From Rhodospirillales bacterium (lineage in GTDB: Bacteria > Pseudomonadota > Alphaproteobacteria > Acetobacterales > Acetobacteraceae): a stretch of 37,397 nt of DNA. The position numbers and the translations under genes are program-made. The first letter of the stretch is position 1; every line of letters starts with the position of its first letter. The stretch covers positions 1-37,397 of the forward strand of contig JANXTF010000141.1 of assembly GCA_025352565.1 (NCBI GenBank), given 5' to 3'. The notes below the pieces were generated by a model. It searched no databases. It saw only the letters and a list, made by a program, of their open reading frames with translations, and was not told the origin of the DNA. Below are positions 24,696 to 33,378 of the stretch, piece by piece.

Positions 24696-25425
24696 GGGGG
24701 CGGGGTTCCTCGGCAAGATCGCAGACGCGGTGATAGAGCGCGATCCGTGCCGCCGGCAACGGGCGATGGTGGTGGCCGAAGGCGTCGCGTTCGAGGAAAT
24801 GCCCGGTGAGGCGCAGACCATCGCGCCAGTCGGGCGGCGTCCCCGGCCCGCCATCCAGCAGGAATCGGGGCAGGCGCAACATGCGCGCAGCCCAGCTTCC
24901 CGCGCCGGCGGCCGAGACGGCGCGGCCCGATTTGGGCGAGACGAACGCGAGGTCCTCCGTGTCGCCGGTGACGGCGCAGGCGGAGAGATCAAGCCCGTAG
25001 CCCAGATCGGCCAACAGCACCGCCTCCCAACGTATCTGCGCCGCAAGATCGGGCGTGGTGGCGCGGGCCGCCAGCGAGAGCAGCCCGTCGAACACGCGCG
25101 GATGCGGCGCGCGCTCCGGCAGCGCCCCTTCGGCCACGGCACAGGCGGCGCTGAGGGCGGCGAGCGCCAGCGCGTCGTCCATGGCCAACGCCACGGTGGG
25201 ATGCACCAGTTCGCCGGTGAAACTGCCCAGTTGGTCCGCGAGCCGCGCCACCCAGCGCACCTGCACGAGATTACCCGCCTGCCAGATGGCGGCTTTCGCC
25301 CGCGACGACCCGCCCCGCGCGAGGCCGCGATGCACGCCCTGCGCCTCCGTCATCACGGCCGCGATGGCATCGCCCTCTCCGTAGGGGCGGGCATCCAGCA
25401 CGATCGCGGGGGCCTCCCATTCCAT
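24688..25425 (-). CDS. recO: DNA repair protein RecO
   Basis: RecO loads RecA on SSB-coated gaps in the RecFOR pathway. The 245-residue protein starts with the OB-fold segment [20 protein letters not shown] and continues with a helical domain. A zinc-finger cysteine cluster is not apparent, as is usual for many proteobacterial RecO proteins. It overlaps parC by 8 bp, so recO-parC form an operon. In many alphaproteobacteria recO follows era directly; here the two are separated by a thioesterase, a NUDIX gene and an inserted toxin-antitoxin pair. The divergent antitoxin start lies only 57 bp upstream. Confidence 0.9.
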
Positions 25426-25458
25426 ACGCGGGTCCTGTCGAAAAAACTTACTGCGGGC

Positions 25459-25481
25459 AGGTTGGTCAGGTAGGTTGGTCA
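25459..25481 (+). promoter_or_regulatory. Direct repeats upstream of the antitoxin gene
   Basis: AGGTTGGTCA occurs twice (25459-25468 and 25472-25481), 13 bp apart, ending one base before the antitoxin ATG. In Phd/VapB systems the antitoxin represses its own promoter through repeated sites, so these are candidate operators. They could also affect recO, whose start is 34 bp away on the other strand. Confidence 0.45.
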
Positions 25482-25482
25482 C

Positions 25483-25710
25483 ATGAGCGCCGTCGTCAAT
25501 ATCTATGATGCCAAGACCAATCTATCGCGCTTGGTCGAACGCGCGGCGGCCGGTGAGGAAATCATCATCGCGCGCGCTGGCAAACCGATGGTGCGCCTCG
25601 TGCCGGTCGAGCCACGCAAGCCGCGCGTCGGTGGCCAGCTTGCCGGGCTGGTCATTCCCGATGAATTCTTCGCGCCTTTGAGCGACGAGGAGCTCGCGGA
25701 GTGGGAGTAG
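25483..25710 (+). CDS. Type II antitoxin, Phd/YefM-like
   Basis: This 75-residue DNA-binding antitoxin begins MSAVVNIYDAKTNLSRLVER, the Phd/YefM fold, followed by GEEIIIARAGKPMVRLVPV. The acidic C-terminal tail (residues 58-75, PDEFFAPLSDEELAEWE) would wrap the partner toxin. It is followed after one base by a PIN-domain toxin gene, the standard arrangement for this antitoxin type. The pair lies on the plus strand between minus-strand housekeeping genes, consistent with lateral acquisition. The protein probably represses its own operon through the repeats just upstream. Confidence 0.9.
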   Translation: MSAVVNIYDAKTNLSRLVERAAAGEEIIIARAGKPMVRLVPVEPRKPRVGGQLAGLVIPDEFFAPLSDEELAEWE

Positions 25711-25711
25711 T

Positions 25712-26098
25712 GTGAGGCTCCTGCTGGACACCCATGCGTTTTTTTGGTGGTTCGCGAACGACCCGCGCCTTCCTGCCTCGACCCGGCTGGCGATTGCCCA
25801 CGCCGATGTGGTGTTCGCAAGCGCGGTAACGGCTTGGGGGATATCCACCAAGCACCGAACCGGAAAGTGGCCCGAAGCCGCGCCCGTTCTCGCCAATTAC
25901 GAACAGTTGACGCGAGATGCCGGATTCAGCGAGCTACCTTTGGCGGTCGCCCACGGATTGCTCGCCGGAACATTGCCCGGACCGCATCGCGATCCATTCG
26001 ACCGAATATTGATGGCCCAATCGCGACTGGAGAACGCTGTGATGGTCACGCGCGACCGCGTTTTCTCCGCCTACGGAGTTGAGACATTGTGGGGTTGA
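25712..26098 (+). CDS. PIN-domain toxin (VapC-like) with a changed active-site residue
   Basis: VapC-type PIN toxins are Mg-dependent RNases, often cutting tRNA or rRNA. The 128-residue protein has Asp6 (LLLDTHAFFWW), Asp94 and Asp97 (HRDPFDRIL) and Asp115 (VTRDRVF). In this subfamily a Glu is expected in the motif AWEISIK, but here it reads AWGISTK: Gly43, codon GGG at 25838-25840, one base away from GAG. The loss of a metal-binding carboxylate predicts a weak or dead toxin. A GTG start one base after the antitoxin stop fits coupling. The length is normal and there is no frameshift. Confidence 0.88.
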   Translation: MRLLLDTHAFFWWFANDPRLPASTRLAIAHADVVFASAVTAWGISTKHRTGKWPEAAPVLANYEQLTRDAGFSELPLAVAHGLLAGTLPGPHRDPFDRILMAQSRLENAVMVTRDRVFSAYGVETLWG

Positions 26099-26198
26099 GC
26101 CCCGTCGGCGCAAAGTTGGCGCGGCCTTCCAGGACAGGCGGTCGTTATCCTCTTCCGGGTCGGCACGTATGCGTTACACGTTGGGGCTTCGCCAACGC

Positions 26199-26828
26199 TC
26201 ACTCGAAATCCGTCGGCATCCGCGGCGCGCGATAATGCGCGAACATGCGGTGCAACTGATGCGGCAGCACCCGCCCCGTCGACAACTCCACTGGCAGCGC
26301 ATCCTCCGCGAAAAACGCCACCTCGGAAGTTTCCAGGCTGGTGCTTGCAACTCCGCCGATCAATTCGCACACAAAGAACATTTTCAAACTGCTGAACGCG
26401 TACGCCCCGTGCCCCTGTCGCGCCCGGTCCCAGCACGCGGCCAACTTGACGGCGCGCGCCTCGAAGCCGCTTTCCTCGCGCACCTCCTTCACCACGTTCT
26501 CGGCGGCCGTGAGGTTCACATCCGCCCAGCCTCCGGGCAGCGTCCAGCGGCCGCCATCGAGCACCTCGCGCACCATCAGGATGCGCCCCTCGGCGTCGAA
26601 CACGGCGCCGCGCACGTCGATCTTGGGCGTGGCATAGCCGGTCTCGCCCGCGAATAACTGGTCGATCCGTGCCGCATCCGTTGCCGTGTGCGCCGCCATG
26701 ATGCGGGACGCCAGGGCGCGCAGCATCTCGTACCGCTCGCGATCGTACGGGTCGCGGACGAAGGCGATCCCGGTCTGGGCGACGGCCTGCATTTCGCGGG
26801 TCCAAACCAGCCAATCGGGATCCCTCAC
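26199..26828 (-). CDS. NUDIX hydrolase with N-terminal NUDIX_N domain
   Basis: This 209-residue NUDIX hydrolase of the YjhB-like group is a predicted pyrophosphatase acting on a nucleoside diphosphate derivative such as ADP-ribose or a coenzyme. The N-terminal helical domain (residues 1-65) precedes the NUDIX fold (RGAVFDAEGRILMVRE). The NUDIX box reads GGWADVNLTAAENVVKEVRE then ESGF: the metal-binding EVREE core is kept, but the first Glu of the consensus is Leu and the Arg of REV is Lys, a pattern seen in some members. The GTG start at 26828 is 10 bases beyond the thioesterase stop. The substrate is not deducible. Confidence 0.85.
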   Translation of the reverse strand: MRDPDWLVWTREMQAVAQTGIAFVRDPYDRERYEMLRALASRIMAAHTATDAARIDQLFAGETGYATPKIDVRGAVFDAEGRILMVREVLDGGRWTLPGGWADVNLTAAENVVKEVREESGFEARAVKLAACWDRARQGHGAYAFSSLKMFFVCELIGGVASTSLETSEVAFFAEDALPVELSTGRVLPHQLHRMFAHYRAPRMPTDFE

Positions 26829-26838
26829 TCGGGGTCAC

Positions 26839-27246
26839 TCACTCGGGGGGCACCTCGCGGGGGCGGCGGTCCTCGCCGATGGCCACGAACACGAAGATGG
26901 CCTCCGTCACCTTCTTCATGTGCGTCTCGTCGCGATTGCGGCTCCAGGCCTCGATGGAAATCTTCATCGAGGTGCGGCCGATCTCGTGGATCGTGGCGTA
27001 GAGCGAGACCTCGTCGCCCACCGCCACGGGGCGGATGAACTTCATGCCATCGACCGCGATGGTGGCGACCCGGCCCTTCGCGCGCCGGATCGCGACCAGG
27101 CCGCCCGCGAGGTCCATCTGCGCCAGCAGCCAGCCGCCGAAGATGTCGCCGTTGGAGTTGGTGTCGGCTGGCATCGCCACCGTGCGGATGGCGGGCTGGC
27201 CCGATGGCTGGCCCATGACCGGTTGGCTCATGACCGGTTGGCTCAT
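26839..27246 (-). CDS. Acyl-CoA thioesterase, hotdog fold (YciA-like)
   Basis: This 135-residue single hotdog-domain enzyme is expected to hydrolyse acyl-CoA to free acid and CoA, probably as a hexamer. It has TNSNGDIFGGWLLAQMDLAG (about residues 29-48, with the catalytic Asp) and VGDEVSLYATIHEIGRTSMK, the YciA-type core. The start overlaps the era stop (ATGA), so it is translated with era. The N-terminus carries a short duplication, MSQPVMSQPVMGQP, from a 15-bp DNA repeat, meaning that several in-frame ATG codons could serve as the start. Its presence in the era operon is not part of the common core order. Confidence 0.85.
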   Translation of the reverse strand: MSQPVMSQPVMGQPSGQPAIRTVAMPADTNSNGDIFGGWLLAQMDLAGGLVAIRRAKGRVATIAVDGMKFIRPVAVGDEVSLYATIHEIGRTSMKISIEAWSRNRDETHMKKVTEAIFVFVAIGEDRRPREVPPE

Positions 27247-28124
27247 GAATGGTCGTCCAATCCGATGGCGCGCAACCTTGCCCCCTCCTCGTCCCAGCCG
27301 GCCCGCTGCTTCACGTTGAGGAACAGATGGACCTTGCGCTCCAGCAGGCGCGCCAGTTGCGCGCGGGCGCGGACGCCGATCTCCTTGATGCGCTGGCCGC
27401 CCTCGCCGATAAGGATGGCCTTGTGGCCGCTGCGCGCGACGTAGATCGTGGCCTCCACGCGGATCGAGCCGTCGGGCTTCTCCTGGAAGCTCTCGGTCTC
27501 CACGGTGGCGCCGTACGGCACCTCCTCATGGGTCTGCATGAAGATCTGCTCGCGCACCAGCTCGGCCGCGAGCAGCCGGTCCGGCAGGTCGGTGAGGTCG
27601 TCTTCGGGATACAAATATGGGCTCTCGGGCATGGCAGCGGCGAGATGGTCGAGCAGCACGTCCAGCCCGTCGCCGGTCGAGGCGCTGACCATGAAGGTCT
27701 CCTCGAACGTCGCGAGCTGGGTGAGTTCGGCGGTCAGCGGCAGCAATTTGCCGGGCGGCACGAGGTCGGTCTTGTTCAGCACCAGCCAGGCGCGGCGGGA
27801 GATTTTCCGCACGATGGCGCGCGTGGACTCGGTCAGCGGCGCCTTGGCGTCCACCAGCATCAGCACGAGGTCGGCATCCTGCGCGCCGGTCCAGGCGGCG
27901 TTGACCATGGCGCGGTCCAGCTTGCGCTTGGGCTTGAAGATGCCGGGCGTGTCCACCAGCAATATCTGGCAGTCCCCGCGCATCAATATGCCGAGCACGC
28001 GGAAGCGCGTGGTCTGCGCCTTGGGGCTGACGATGGAAAGCTTGGCACCGGTCAGCCGGTTGAGCAGCGTCGATTTGCCCGCGTTGGGAGCGCCGACGAT
28101 CGCCGCGAAGCCGCATCGTGTCAT
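27243..28124 (-). CDS. era: GTPase Era
   Basis: Era is an essential GTPase that binds the 3' end of 16S rRNA and assists 30S maturation. The 293-residue protein has G1 GAPNAGKST (about residues 11-19), G3 DTPG, G4 NKTD and a C-terminal KH domain (GHKAILIGEGGQRIKEIG). The start overlaps the rnc stop (ATGA) and the stop overlaps the thioesterase start, so all three are translationally coupled. The rnc-era order is widely conserved and joins 16S processing to its GTPase checkpoint. Confidence 0.97.
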   Translation of the reverse strand: MTRCGFAAIVGAPNAGKSTLLNRLTGAKLSIVSPKAQTTRFRVLGILMRGDCQILLVDTPGIFKPKRKLDRAMVNAAWTGAQDADLVLMLVDAKAPLTESTRAIVRKISRRAWLVLNKTDLVPPGKLLPLTAELTQLATFEETFMVSASTGDGLDVLLDHLAAAMPESPYLYPEDDLTDLPDRLLAAELVREQIFMQTHEEVPYGATVETESFQEKPDGSIRVEATIYVARSGHKAILIGEGGQRIKEIGVRARAQLARLLERKVHLFLNVKQRAGWDEEGARLRAIGLDDHS

Positions 28125-28780
28125 GGTTTCAATTGTCCCAGCAGGCTCTCGGCCGCAAGTTGTTCCGCCGCGCGCTTGGAGCCGGCGCGGCCTTCGCCGG
28201 TGTGCTCTCCGATGGTGACGGCGATGACGAAGATTGGATCATGCGGAGGCCCCTCGCGGGCCGCCACCTGGTAGGCCGGCAGATCCAGACCGCGCCGCTG
28301 CGCCCATTCCTGCAGGCCGGTTTTCGCGTCCTTGGGCGGCTCGGCCTGCGCCACCATCGCTGCTTCCCACGCACGTCGCACGAAGCGGCGGGCGGGCTCG
28401 ATGCCGCCATCGAAATACAGCGCGCCGATGGCGGCCTCCATGGCGTCGGCCAGCACGGTGGCCCGGTTGCGGACGCCCGCACGGCTTTCGCTGGCGGCGA
28501 CCGAGAGCGCCGTCGACAGGCCGGCCGCCTCGGCGATGGCGGCGAGAACGGGCTGCGAGACGAGATGGGCCAGCCGGCGGCCGAGGCCGCCCTCCTGCTC
28601 CTGCGGGAAGCGTTCGGCCAGCCACTCGGCCATCAGCAGACCGAGCACACGGTCTCCCACGAATTCCAGCCGCTCGTTGGAGCCGCTGCCCTTAACCCGC
28701 TTGCCGCGAACCTTGTGGGCGGCGGAACGGTGCGTCATCGCCTCTCGCAGCAGGGCCGGGCGCGCGAAATGATGGCCCAA
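28121..28780 (-). CDS. rnc: Ribonuclease III
   Basis: RNase III cleaves double-stranded RNA in rRNA and mRNA processing. The 219-residue protein contains the signature NERLEFVGDRVLG with catalytic Glu/Asp, the second acidic site ADAMEAAIGALYFDGG, and a C-terminal dsRNA-binding domain (TGLQEWAQRRGLDLPAYQV through GSKRAAEQLAAESLLGQL). No ATG occurs at the N-terminus in this frame. TTG at 28780 with GGAGG 5 bases upstream is the best start, giving a protein about ten residues shorter at its N-terminus than usual. It lies 29 bp after lepB and overlaps era by 4 bp. Confidence 0.95.
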   Translation of the reverse strand: MGHHFARPALLREAMTHRSAAHKVRGKRVKGSGSNERLEFVGDRVLGLLMAEWLAERFPQEQEGGLGRRLAHLVSQPVLAAIAEAAGLSTALSVAASESRAGVRNRATVLADAMEAAIGALYFDGGIEPARRFVRRAWEAAMVAQAEPPKDAKTGLQEWAQRRGLDLPAYQVAAREGPPHDPIFVIAVTIGEHTGEGRAGSKRAAEQLAAESLLGQLKP

Positions 28781-28809
28781 AAAATCCTCCGGGCCGGGAT
28801 CGGGCTGGG

Positions 28810-29562
28810 TCAGGTGATCCCCGAGAAAAGGCGGGACCAGCGGATTTCAAACGGCCATTCCCATATCTGCCACCATGGCGCCGTGGCATCGACCGACAGG
28901 AAGATGAACTCGGCGCGGCCGACGAGATTCTCCACTGGCACGAAGCCGACGCCATCGGCGAAGCGGCTGTCGGCGCTGTTGTCGCGGTTGTCGCCCATGG
29001 CGAACACATGGTTCTCGGGGACCAGGTACTCGATGGTGTTGTTGGCGCCGCCCGCGTCGGTTTCCTTCAGGATAAAGTGCTTTGGCCCGTTGGGCAGCGA
29101 TTCCAGGTAGCGTTCGCGCTGGACGCGCAGGCCGTCGTCATCGGCGACGAACGGTCCCGCATCGGTGCGCGGCACCAGCACCTTGTTGACGTAGAGCTGG
29201 CCACCCGTGACCTGGACGCGGTCGCCGGGCAGGCCGATGATGCGCTTGATGTAGTCCACATTGGTGTCGCGCGGGTATTTGAACACCGCGACGTCGCCAC
29301 GGTGCGGCAGGCGGCCAAGGATGCGGCCGGAGAAGACGTTCGGGGAAAACGGCATCGAGAAGCGCGAATAGCCGTAGCTGTATTTCGAGACGAACAGATA
29401 GTCGCCCACCAGCAGCGTCGGGATCATCGAGCCCGACGGGATGTTGAACGGCTCGAACGCCACGGTGCGGATGCCGATGGCGATCAGTCCGGCATAGAAG
29501 ATGGTCTTGACGTTCTCGACGAGACCTCCGGTTCGGTGTTTTGCCGTGGTGGCGCGGGCCAT
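28810..29562 (-). CDS. lepB: Signal peptidase I
   Basis: LepB removes signal peptides from secreted proteins at the periplasmic face of the inner membrane. The 250-residue protein has one N-terminal membrane anchor (about residues 18-34), the catalytic Ser45 in IPSGSMIPTL and general-base Lys106 in DYIKRIIGLPGD, plus the conserved GDNRDNSADSRF box. It is expected to process the exported alpha-2-macroglobulin encoded in the same window, among many others. It lies in the acpS-lepB-rnc-era order. Confidence 0.96.
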   Translation of the reverse strand: MARATTAKHRTGGLVENVKTIFYAGLIAIGIRTVAFEPFNIPSGSMIPTLLVGDYLFVSKYSYGYSRFSMPFSPNVFSGRILGRLPHRGDVAVFKYPRDTNVDYIKRIIGLPGDRVQVTGGQLYVNKVLVPRTDAGPFVADDDGLRVQRERYLESLPNGPKHFILKETDAGGANNTIEYLVPENHVFAMGDNRDNSADSRFADGVGFVPVENLVGRAEFIFLSVDATAPWWQIWEWPFEIRWSRLFSGIT

Positions 29563-29640
29563 GCGATGGGGCCTAGTTCGTTGGGTTGTGGGAGACGCGG
29601 GTCTGGCGCGGGCGGATGAAGCCCAGGGCGCGGTATGCTG

Positions 29641-30060
29641 TCAAGGAAACGCCGGAAATGCGGGCTCGGCCGAGATGATCACCTGGGCGTAGGCGTAGGG
29701 ATATTCGTCGGTCATGGTGAGGTCGATGCGCGCCGCCATGCCGGCCGGGACGAGTTCCGCCAGGCGCTCGGCCGCCCCGCCGGCCAGCCGCAAGGTGGGC
29801 TGGCCCGAGGCCAGATTCGTCACCCGCAGATCGGACATGAACACGCCGCGACGAAAGCCGGTGCCGAGCGCCTTGGAGCAGGCCTCCTTGGCGGCGAAGC
29901 GCTTGGCGTAGGTGCCGGTGCGGTTGGTGCCGCTGCGGCGATCCGCGCGGCGGCGCTCGTCGGCGGTGAACACGCGGGCGAGGAAGCGGTCGCCGAAGCG
30001 TTCCATCGCCTGCTCGATGCGGCGGATGTCGCAGATGTCCGAGCCGACGCCGAGGATCAT
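29641..30060 (-). CDS. acpS: Holo-[acyl-carrier-protein] synthase
   Basis: AcpS transfers 4'-phosphopantetheine from CoA to a serine of acyl carrier protein, switching on fatty-acid synthesis. The 139-residue protein has the Mg-binding N-terminus [16 protein letters not shown] (Asp at residue 8) and the [14 protein letters not shown] motif with the catalytic Glu. The length is typical of group I PPTases. The pdxJ gene that precedes acpS in many proteobacteria is not present between spoT and acpS here; the gap is 46 bp. Confidence 0.95.
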   Translation of the reverse strand: MILGVGSDICDIRRIEQAMERFGDRFLARVFTADERRRADRRSGTNRTGTYAKRFAAKEACSKALGTGFRRGVFMSDLRVTNLASGQPTLRLAGGAAERLAELVPAGMAARIDLTMTDEYPYAYAQVIISAEPAFPAFP

Positions 30061-30106
30061 GCCTCGCTCTCCGCTCCGCGGGCGGGAGGCGACGCGCAAA
30101 CCACCC

Positions 30107-32365
30107 TCATCCCCGCGCCCGCTCGACCTGATGCACGCCGCTGGCGCCGCGCAGGCCGGCGATCACGCGCAGCAGATGGCTGATATCGCGCACGTCCACA
30201 TCTACCAGCACCTCGAAGAAATCCGCCTGCCGGTTGGTTATTTTCAAATTGGTCACCGAGCCCTCCTGTTTGGAGATGGCGTTGGCGATGTTGGCGAGCG
30301 CCGAAGGCGCGTTGTCAGCGATGACGCTGACGCGGCCGGTCGGGCCCTCACCCTTCGCCTGCTCCTCGAACGCCCATGGCTCCCAGTCCACGTCGATGAA
30401 GCGTTCCGGGGTCGCGCTGAAGCTTTCCAGCGTGGGGCAGCGCCTGTTGTGGATCGTGACGCCTTTGCCGGTGGCCACGATACCGACGATCTGGTCGCCG
30501 GGGATCGGGTGGCAACACCCGGCGTAGTGGATCTCCATGCCCGACACGAGGCCGCTGATCGGCAGTTGGTGGCGGCTGCCGGGCCTGGCGGTGCCGCGAG
30601 GGGCCATGGTGGGCAACATGCGCGGCGCGCGAGAGGCCGGGCGCAGTTCCGGATAGGCGGCGGAGACGACCTCCTTCACGCCAAGATTGCCGTTGCCCAC
30701 GCCGACATACAGATCGTCGATGCTCGCCTGCTTCAGCGCCTTCAGCGCCGGCTCCAGCGCCTTCTCCGACCCGTCCACGCCCTCCTGGCGGAACGCCTTG
30801 GCCAGCGCCGCGCGGCCGTTGTCGCGCTGTTCCTGGCGCTGCTGCTGCTGGACGTGGCGACGAATGCGCGCGCGCGCCTTGCCGGTGACGACGAAGCGTT
30901 CCCATTGCGGGTTTGGCGTGTTGCCCCGCGCGGTGGTGATCTCGACCTGATCGCCGTTCTGCAACTCATGGCGCAGCGGCAACAGCTTGCCGTTGACCTT
31001 GGCGCCGACGCAGGTATCGCCGACCTGGCTGTGAACCGCATAGGCGAAGTCGATCGGCGTCGCACCTCTCGGCAGCTGGATCAACTGGCCCTTGGGCGTG
31101 AAGCAGAACACCTCGTCCTTGTAGAGTTCGAGCTTGGTGTTCTCGAGGAACTCGTCGGGCGTCGAGTTGTCCAGAATTTCCAGCAGATCCTGCACCCAGC
31201 GGAACTTGGTGACCTCCTGCTCCGCCGCGTGGGCCTGCTTGTACACCCAGTGGGACGCCACCCCGTTCTCCGCCACCAGATGCATTTCGGCGGTGCGTAT
31301 CTGCACCTCGATCTTCTGGTTGCGCGGCTGGCGGAGCGTGACCCCGGTATGGACGCTCTGGTAGCCGTTCGGCTTGGGGGTGGAGATGTAGTCCTTGAAA
31401 CGCCCGGCAATCACCGGGTAGGCGGCGTGGACGGCGCCCAGGGCCGCGTAGCAGTCGCCCCGGCTCGGCACCACGATGCGGAACGCCATGATGTCGGATA
31501 GCTGCTCGAACTGGACGTTGCGGCGCTGCATCTTCTCCCAGATGGAGAACGGCGATTTTTCGCGCCCGGTGACTTCCTCGACCTCGACCCCCGATTCCTC
31601 GCAGACGCGCTTCAGCTCGGCGCCCACCTCCTCGATTACGTCGGCGCCCTGCCCTCGCAGGAAGTTGAGGCGGGCCTGGATGGTCTCGAACGCGTCGGTC
31701 TCAAGCTGGGCGAAAGCAAGGGTCTGCAGCTCGGTCTTGAGCGAGTCCATGCCGATGCGTTCGGCCAGCGGCGCGTAGATTTCCATGGTCTCGGCAGCGA
31801 TCCGGCGGCGCCGGTCAGGCGCGTCGACGAAGTACAGCGTCCGCATGTTGTGCAGGCGGTCCGCGAGCTTGACCAGCAGCACGCGGATATCGCGGCTCAT
31901 GGCCAGCACAAGCTTGCGGAAATTCTCCGCCTGCTTGGTACGGTCCGACCGCAGTTCCAGCTTGGTCAGTTTGGTGACGCCGTCCACCAGGCCCGCGATC
32001 TCGGCGCCGAACCGGCGTTCCACCTCGGCGCGGCTGACGGAGGTATCCTCCACCACGTCGTGCAGCAGCGCGGTGATGATCGAGCCGGTGTCGAGCCGGT
32101 AGCCCGCCAGGATGCTGGCGACGGCGAGCGGGTGGGTGATGTAGGGGTCGCCCGCATCGCGCAACTGGCCGCGATGGGCGCGCTCGGCCATCTCGAACGC
32201 GGCCAGGACCAGGGCGCCGTCCGCCTTCGGATCGTAGGACTTGATCTTGGCAATCAGCGCCGCCGCCTCGGCGGCATAGGCGATCCCCGCGACGGGAGGC
32301 GATGCCAGCCCGTCAGGCAGCATCATGAGCGCGGCACGCCAATGGTATGCGGTGCCGCGCTCCAT
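30107..32365 (-). CDS. Bifunctional (p)ppGpp synthetase/hydrolase (RelA/SpoT)
   Basis: This single long RSH enzyme makes and degrades the stringent-response alarmone (p)ppGpp. The roughly 740-752-residue protein has an HD hydrolase domain ([10 protein letters not shown], then LLHDVVEDT and [12 protein letters not shown]), a synthetase domain ([30 protein letters not shown]), TGS ([16 protein letters not shown]) and a C-terminal ACT regulatory domain ([16 protein letters not shown]). Both active sites look intact, as expected for the single Rsh of alphaproteobacteria. Starts at 32365 and 32326 are possible and neither has a strong ribosome site. It follows rpoZ by 6 bp, the conserved omega-RSH pair. 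Confidence 0.94.
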   Translation of the reverse strand: MERGTAYHWRAALMMLPDGLASPPVAGIAYAAEAAALIAKIKSYDPKADGALVLAAFEMAERAHRGQLRDAGDPYITHPLAVASILAGYRLDTGSIITALLHDVVEDTSVSRAEVERRFGAEIAGLVDGVTKLTKLELRSDRTKQAENFRKLVLAMSRDIRVLLVKLADRLHNMRTLYFVDAPDRRRRIAAETMEIYAPLAERIGMDSLKTELQTLAFAQLETDAFETIQARLNFLRGQGADVIEEVGAELKRVCEESGVEVEEVTGREKSPFSIWEKMQRRNVQFEQLSDIMAFRIVVPSRGDCYAALGAVHAAYPVIAGRFKDYISTPKPNGYQSVHTGVTLRQPRNQKIEVQIRTAEMHLVAENGVASHWVYKQAHAAEQEVTKFRWVQDLLEILDNSTPDEFLENTKLELYKDEVFCFTPKGQLIQLPRGATPIDFAYAVHSQVGDTCVGAKVNGKLLPLRHELQNGDQVEITTARGNTPNPQWERFVVTGKARARIRRHVQQQQRQEQRDNGRAALAKAFRQEGVDGSEKALEPALKALKQASIDDLYVGVGNGNLGVKEVVSAAYPELRPASRAPRMLPTMAPRGTARPGSRHQLPISGLVSGMEIHYAGCCHPIPGDQIVGIVATGKGVTIHNRRCPTLESFSATPERFIDVDWEPWAFEEQAKGEGPTGRVSVIADNAPSALANIANAISKQEGSVTNLKITNRQADFFEVLVDVDVRDISHLLRVIAGLRGASGVHQVERARG

Positions 32366-32371
32366 GGCGTT

Positions 32372-32779
32372 CTATCGGCGACCGCGGCCGCCAAGCTCAG
32401 CCACGATGGCGGCCTCGAAAGCCTCGGGCGACAACTCCTCGCCATCGACCAACAGGGCGGCCGCCTCCTCCTCGGCGCTGATATCCTGCAGCCCGAAGAT
32501 GTTCTGGTCGGTCGGAATCAGGTCGAGTACCTCCTCGTCGGCGGGCTCGGGCTCAGGGGCGCGGGACAGGGACTTCACCAGATCCTGCTCCAGCTTTTCG
32601 AGCGGGATGGTCTCGTCGGCTATTTCACGCAGGGCGACGACGGTGTTCTTGTCGTCCTCCCGGTCGATCGTCATCTCCTCGCCCCGGCTGAGGTTGCGGG
32701 CGCGCTGGGCGGCCAGCAGAACCAGCTCAAAGCGGTTGGGGATCTTCTGAACGCAATCTTCGACGGTGACGCGAGCCAT
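32372..32779 (-). CDS. rpoZ: RNA polymerase omega subunit
   Basis: Omega helps assemble and stabilise RNA polymerase by chaperoning beta-prime, and forms part of a ppGpp-binding site in proteobacteria. The 135-residue protein begins [20 protein letters not shown], followed by [12 protein letters not shown], the conserved core. It is about 45 residues longer than the E. coli subunit, with an acidic C-terminal tail (about residues 75-130), as in other alphaproteobacteria. GAGAGGG 7 bases upstream supports the start. The next gene is the RSH enzyme. Confidence 0.96.
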   Translation of the reverse strand: MARVTVEDCVQKIPNRFELVLLAAQRARNLSRGEEMTIDREDDKNTVVALREIADETIPLEKLEQDLVKSLSRAPEPEPADEEVLDLIPTDQNIFGLQDISAEEEAAALLVDGEELSPEAFEAAIVAELGGRGRR

Positions 32780-32822
32780 TGTGCGCCCTCTCTTCGGTCT
32801 GGAAATGGGTGGGACTATAAAA

Positions 32823-32836
32823 TAGGCAAATGCCTA
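32823..32836 (-). terminator. Small hairpin at the folK stop, before rpoZ
   Basis: TAGGCA (32823-32828) and TGCCTA (32831-32836) pair around two bases. On the minus strand the stem is followed by TTTTATAG, like a weak intrinsic terminator. It overlaps the folK stop codon and lies 44 bp upstream of rpoZ. The AT-rich run may alternatively hold the rpoZ promoter. Confidence 0.4.
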
Positions 32837-33283
32837 CCGAAAGACAAGCAGCATCGGATTCACCCATTCGGGCGCCACATCGGCCAGCGGGCGGAGCACG
32901 AAATCGCGCAGATGCGCGCGGGGATGCGGCACAATCGGGTCCGGCGCGTGGCGCACCAGATCATCCATGCCGATGATATCGAGGTCGAGCGTGCGCGCAG
33001 CATTGGCGGGCCCCCGCGTCCGGCCCGCGGCGTGCTCGATGGCCTGGAGGCGGCAGAGCAGCCAGGCGGGGTCCGCCTCGCCCGCGAGCCGAACCATGCC
33101 GTTGATATAGGCCGGCTGGCCGGACGGCGGCACCGGGGAAGTGCGATACCAGCGCGAGACGGCGATGACCCGGAGGCCCCGCAGAGCGCGCATGGCCTCG
33201 ACGGCCGCACGGCAAGCGACGAGCGGCGACTCCCCATCCGGTCCGGGCAGGTTGGCGCCGACCGCGATCAAGATGGTGTCCAT
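32834..33283 (-). CDS. folK: HPPK, 2-amino-4-hydroxy-6-hydroxymethyldihydropteridine pyrophosphokinase
   Basis: HPPK transfers pyrophosphate from ATP to the pterin in folate synthesis. The 149-residue protein has the start MDTILIAVGANLPG, the substrate loop WYRTSPVPPSGQPAYING, the Mg-binding RTLDLDIIGMDD and the terminal PHPRAHLRDFVLRPL. ATG 33283 is preferred over an upstream TTG (33304), because GGAAG sits 11 bases before it and the family starts here. No folP or folB gene is near. It may be co-transcribed with rpoZ, although a weak hairpin lies between. Confidence 0.95.
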   Translation of the reverse strand: MDTILIAVGANLPGPDGESPLVACRAAVEAMRALRGLRVIAVSRWYRTSPVPPSGQPAYINGMVRLAGEADPAWLLCRLQAIEHAAGRTRGPANAARTLDLDIIGMDDLVRHAPDPIVPHPRAHLRDFVLRPLADVAPEWVNPMLLVFR

Positions 33284-33378
33284 GCGGCTTTCATCTTCCG
33301 GCAACCTTCAAATGACATTATGACGGCCATGCCCCGGACCGTCTGTTCGTCCGTCCAGCATCCCGAAAGGCTTGCCTC

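Noticed and set aside
25712-26098. Toxin Gly43 as a sequencing error
   Set aside because: Cannot be ruled out, but there is no frameshift or other sign of error in the gene, so the substitution is reported as a real candidate.
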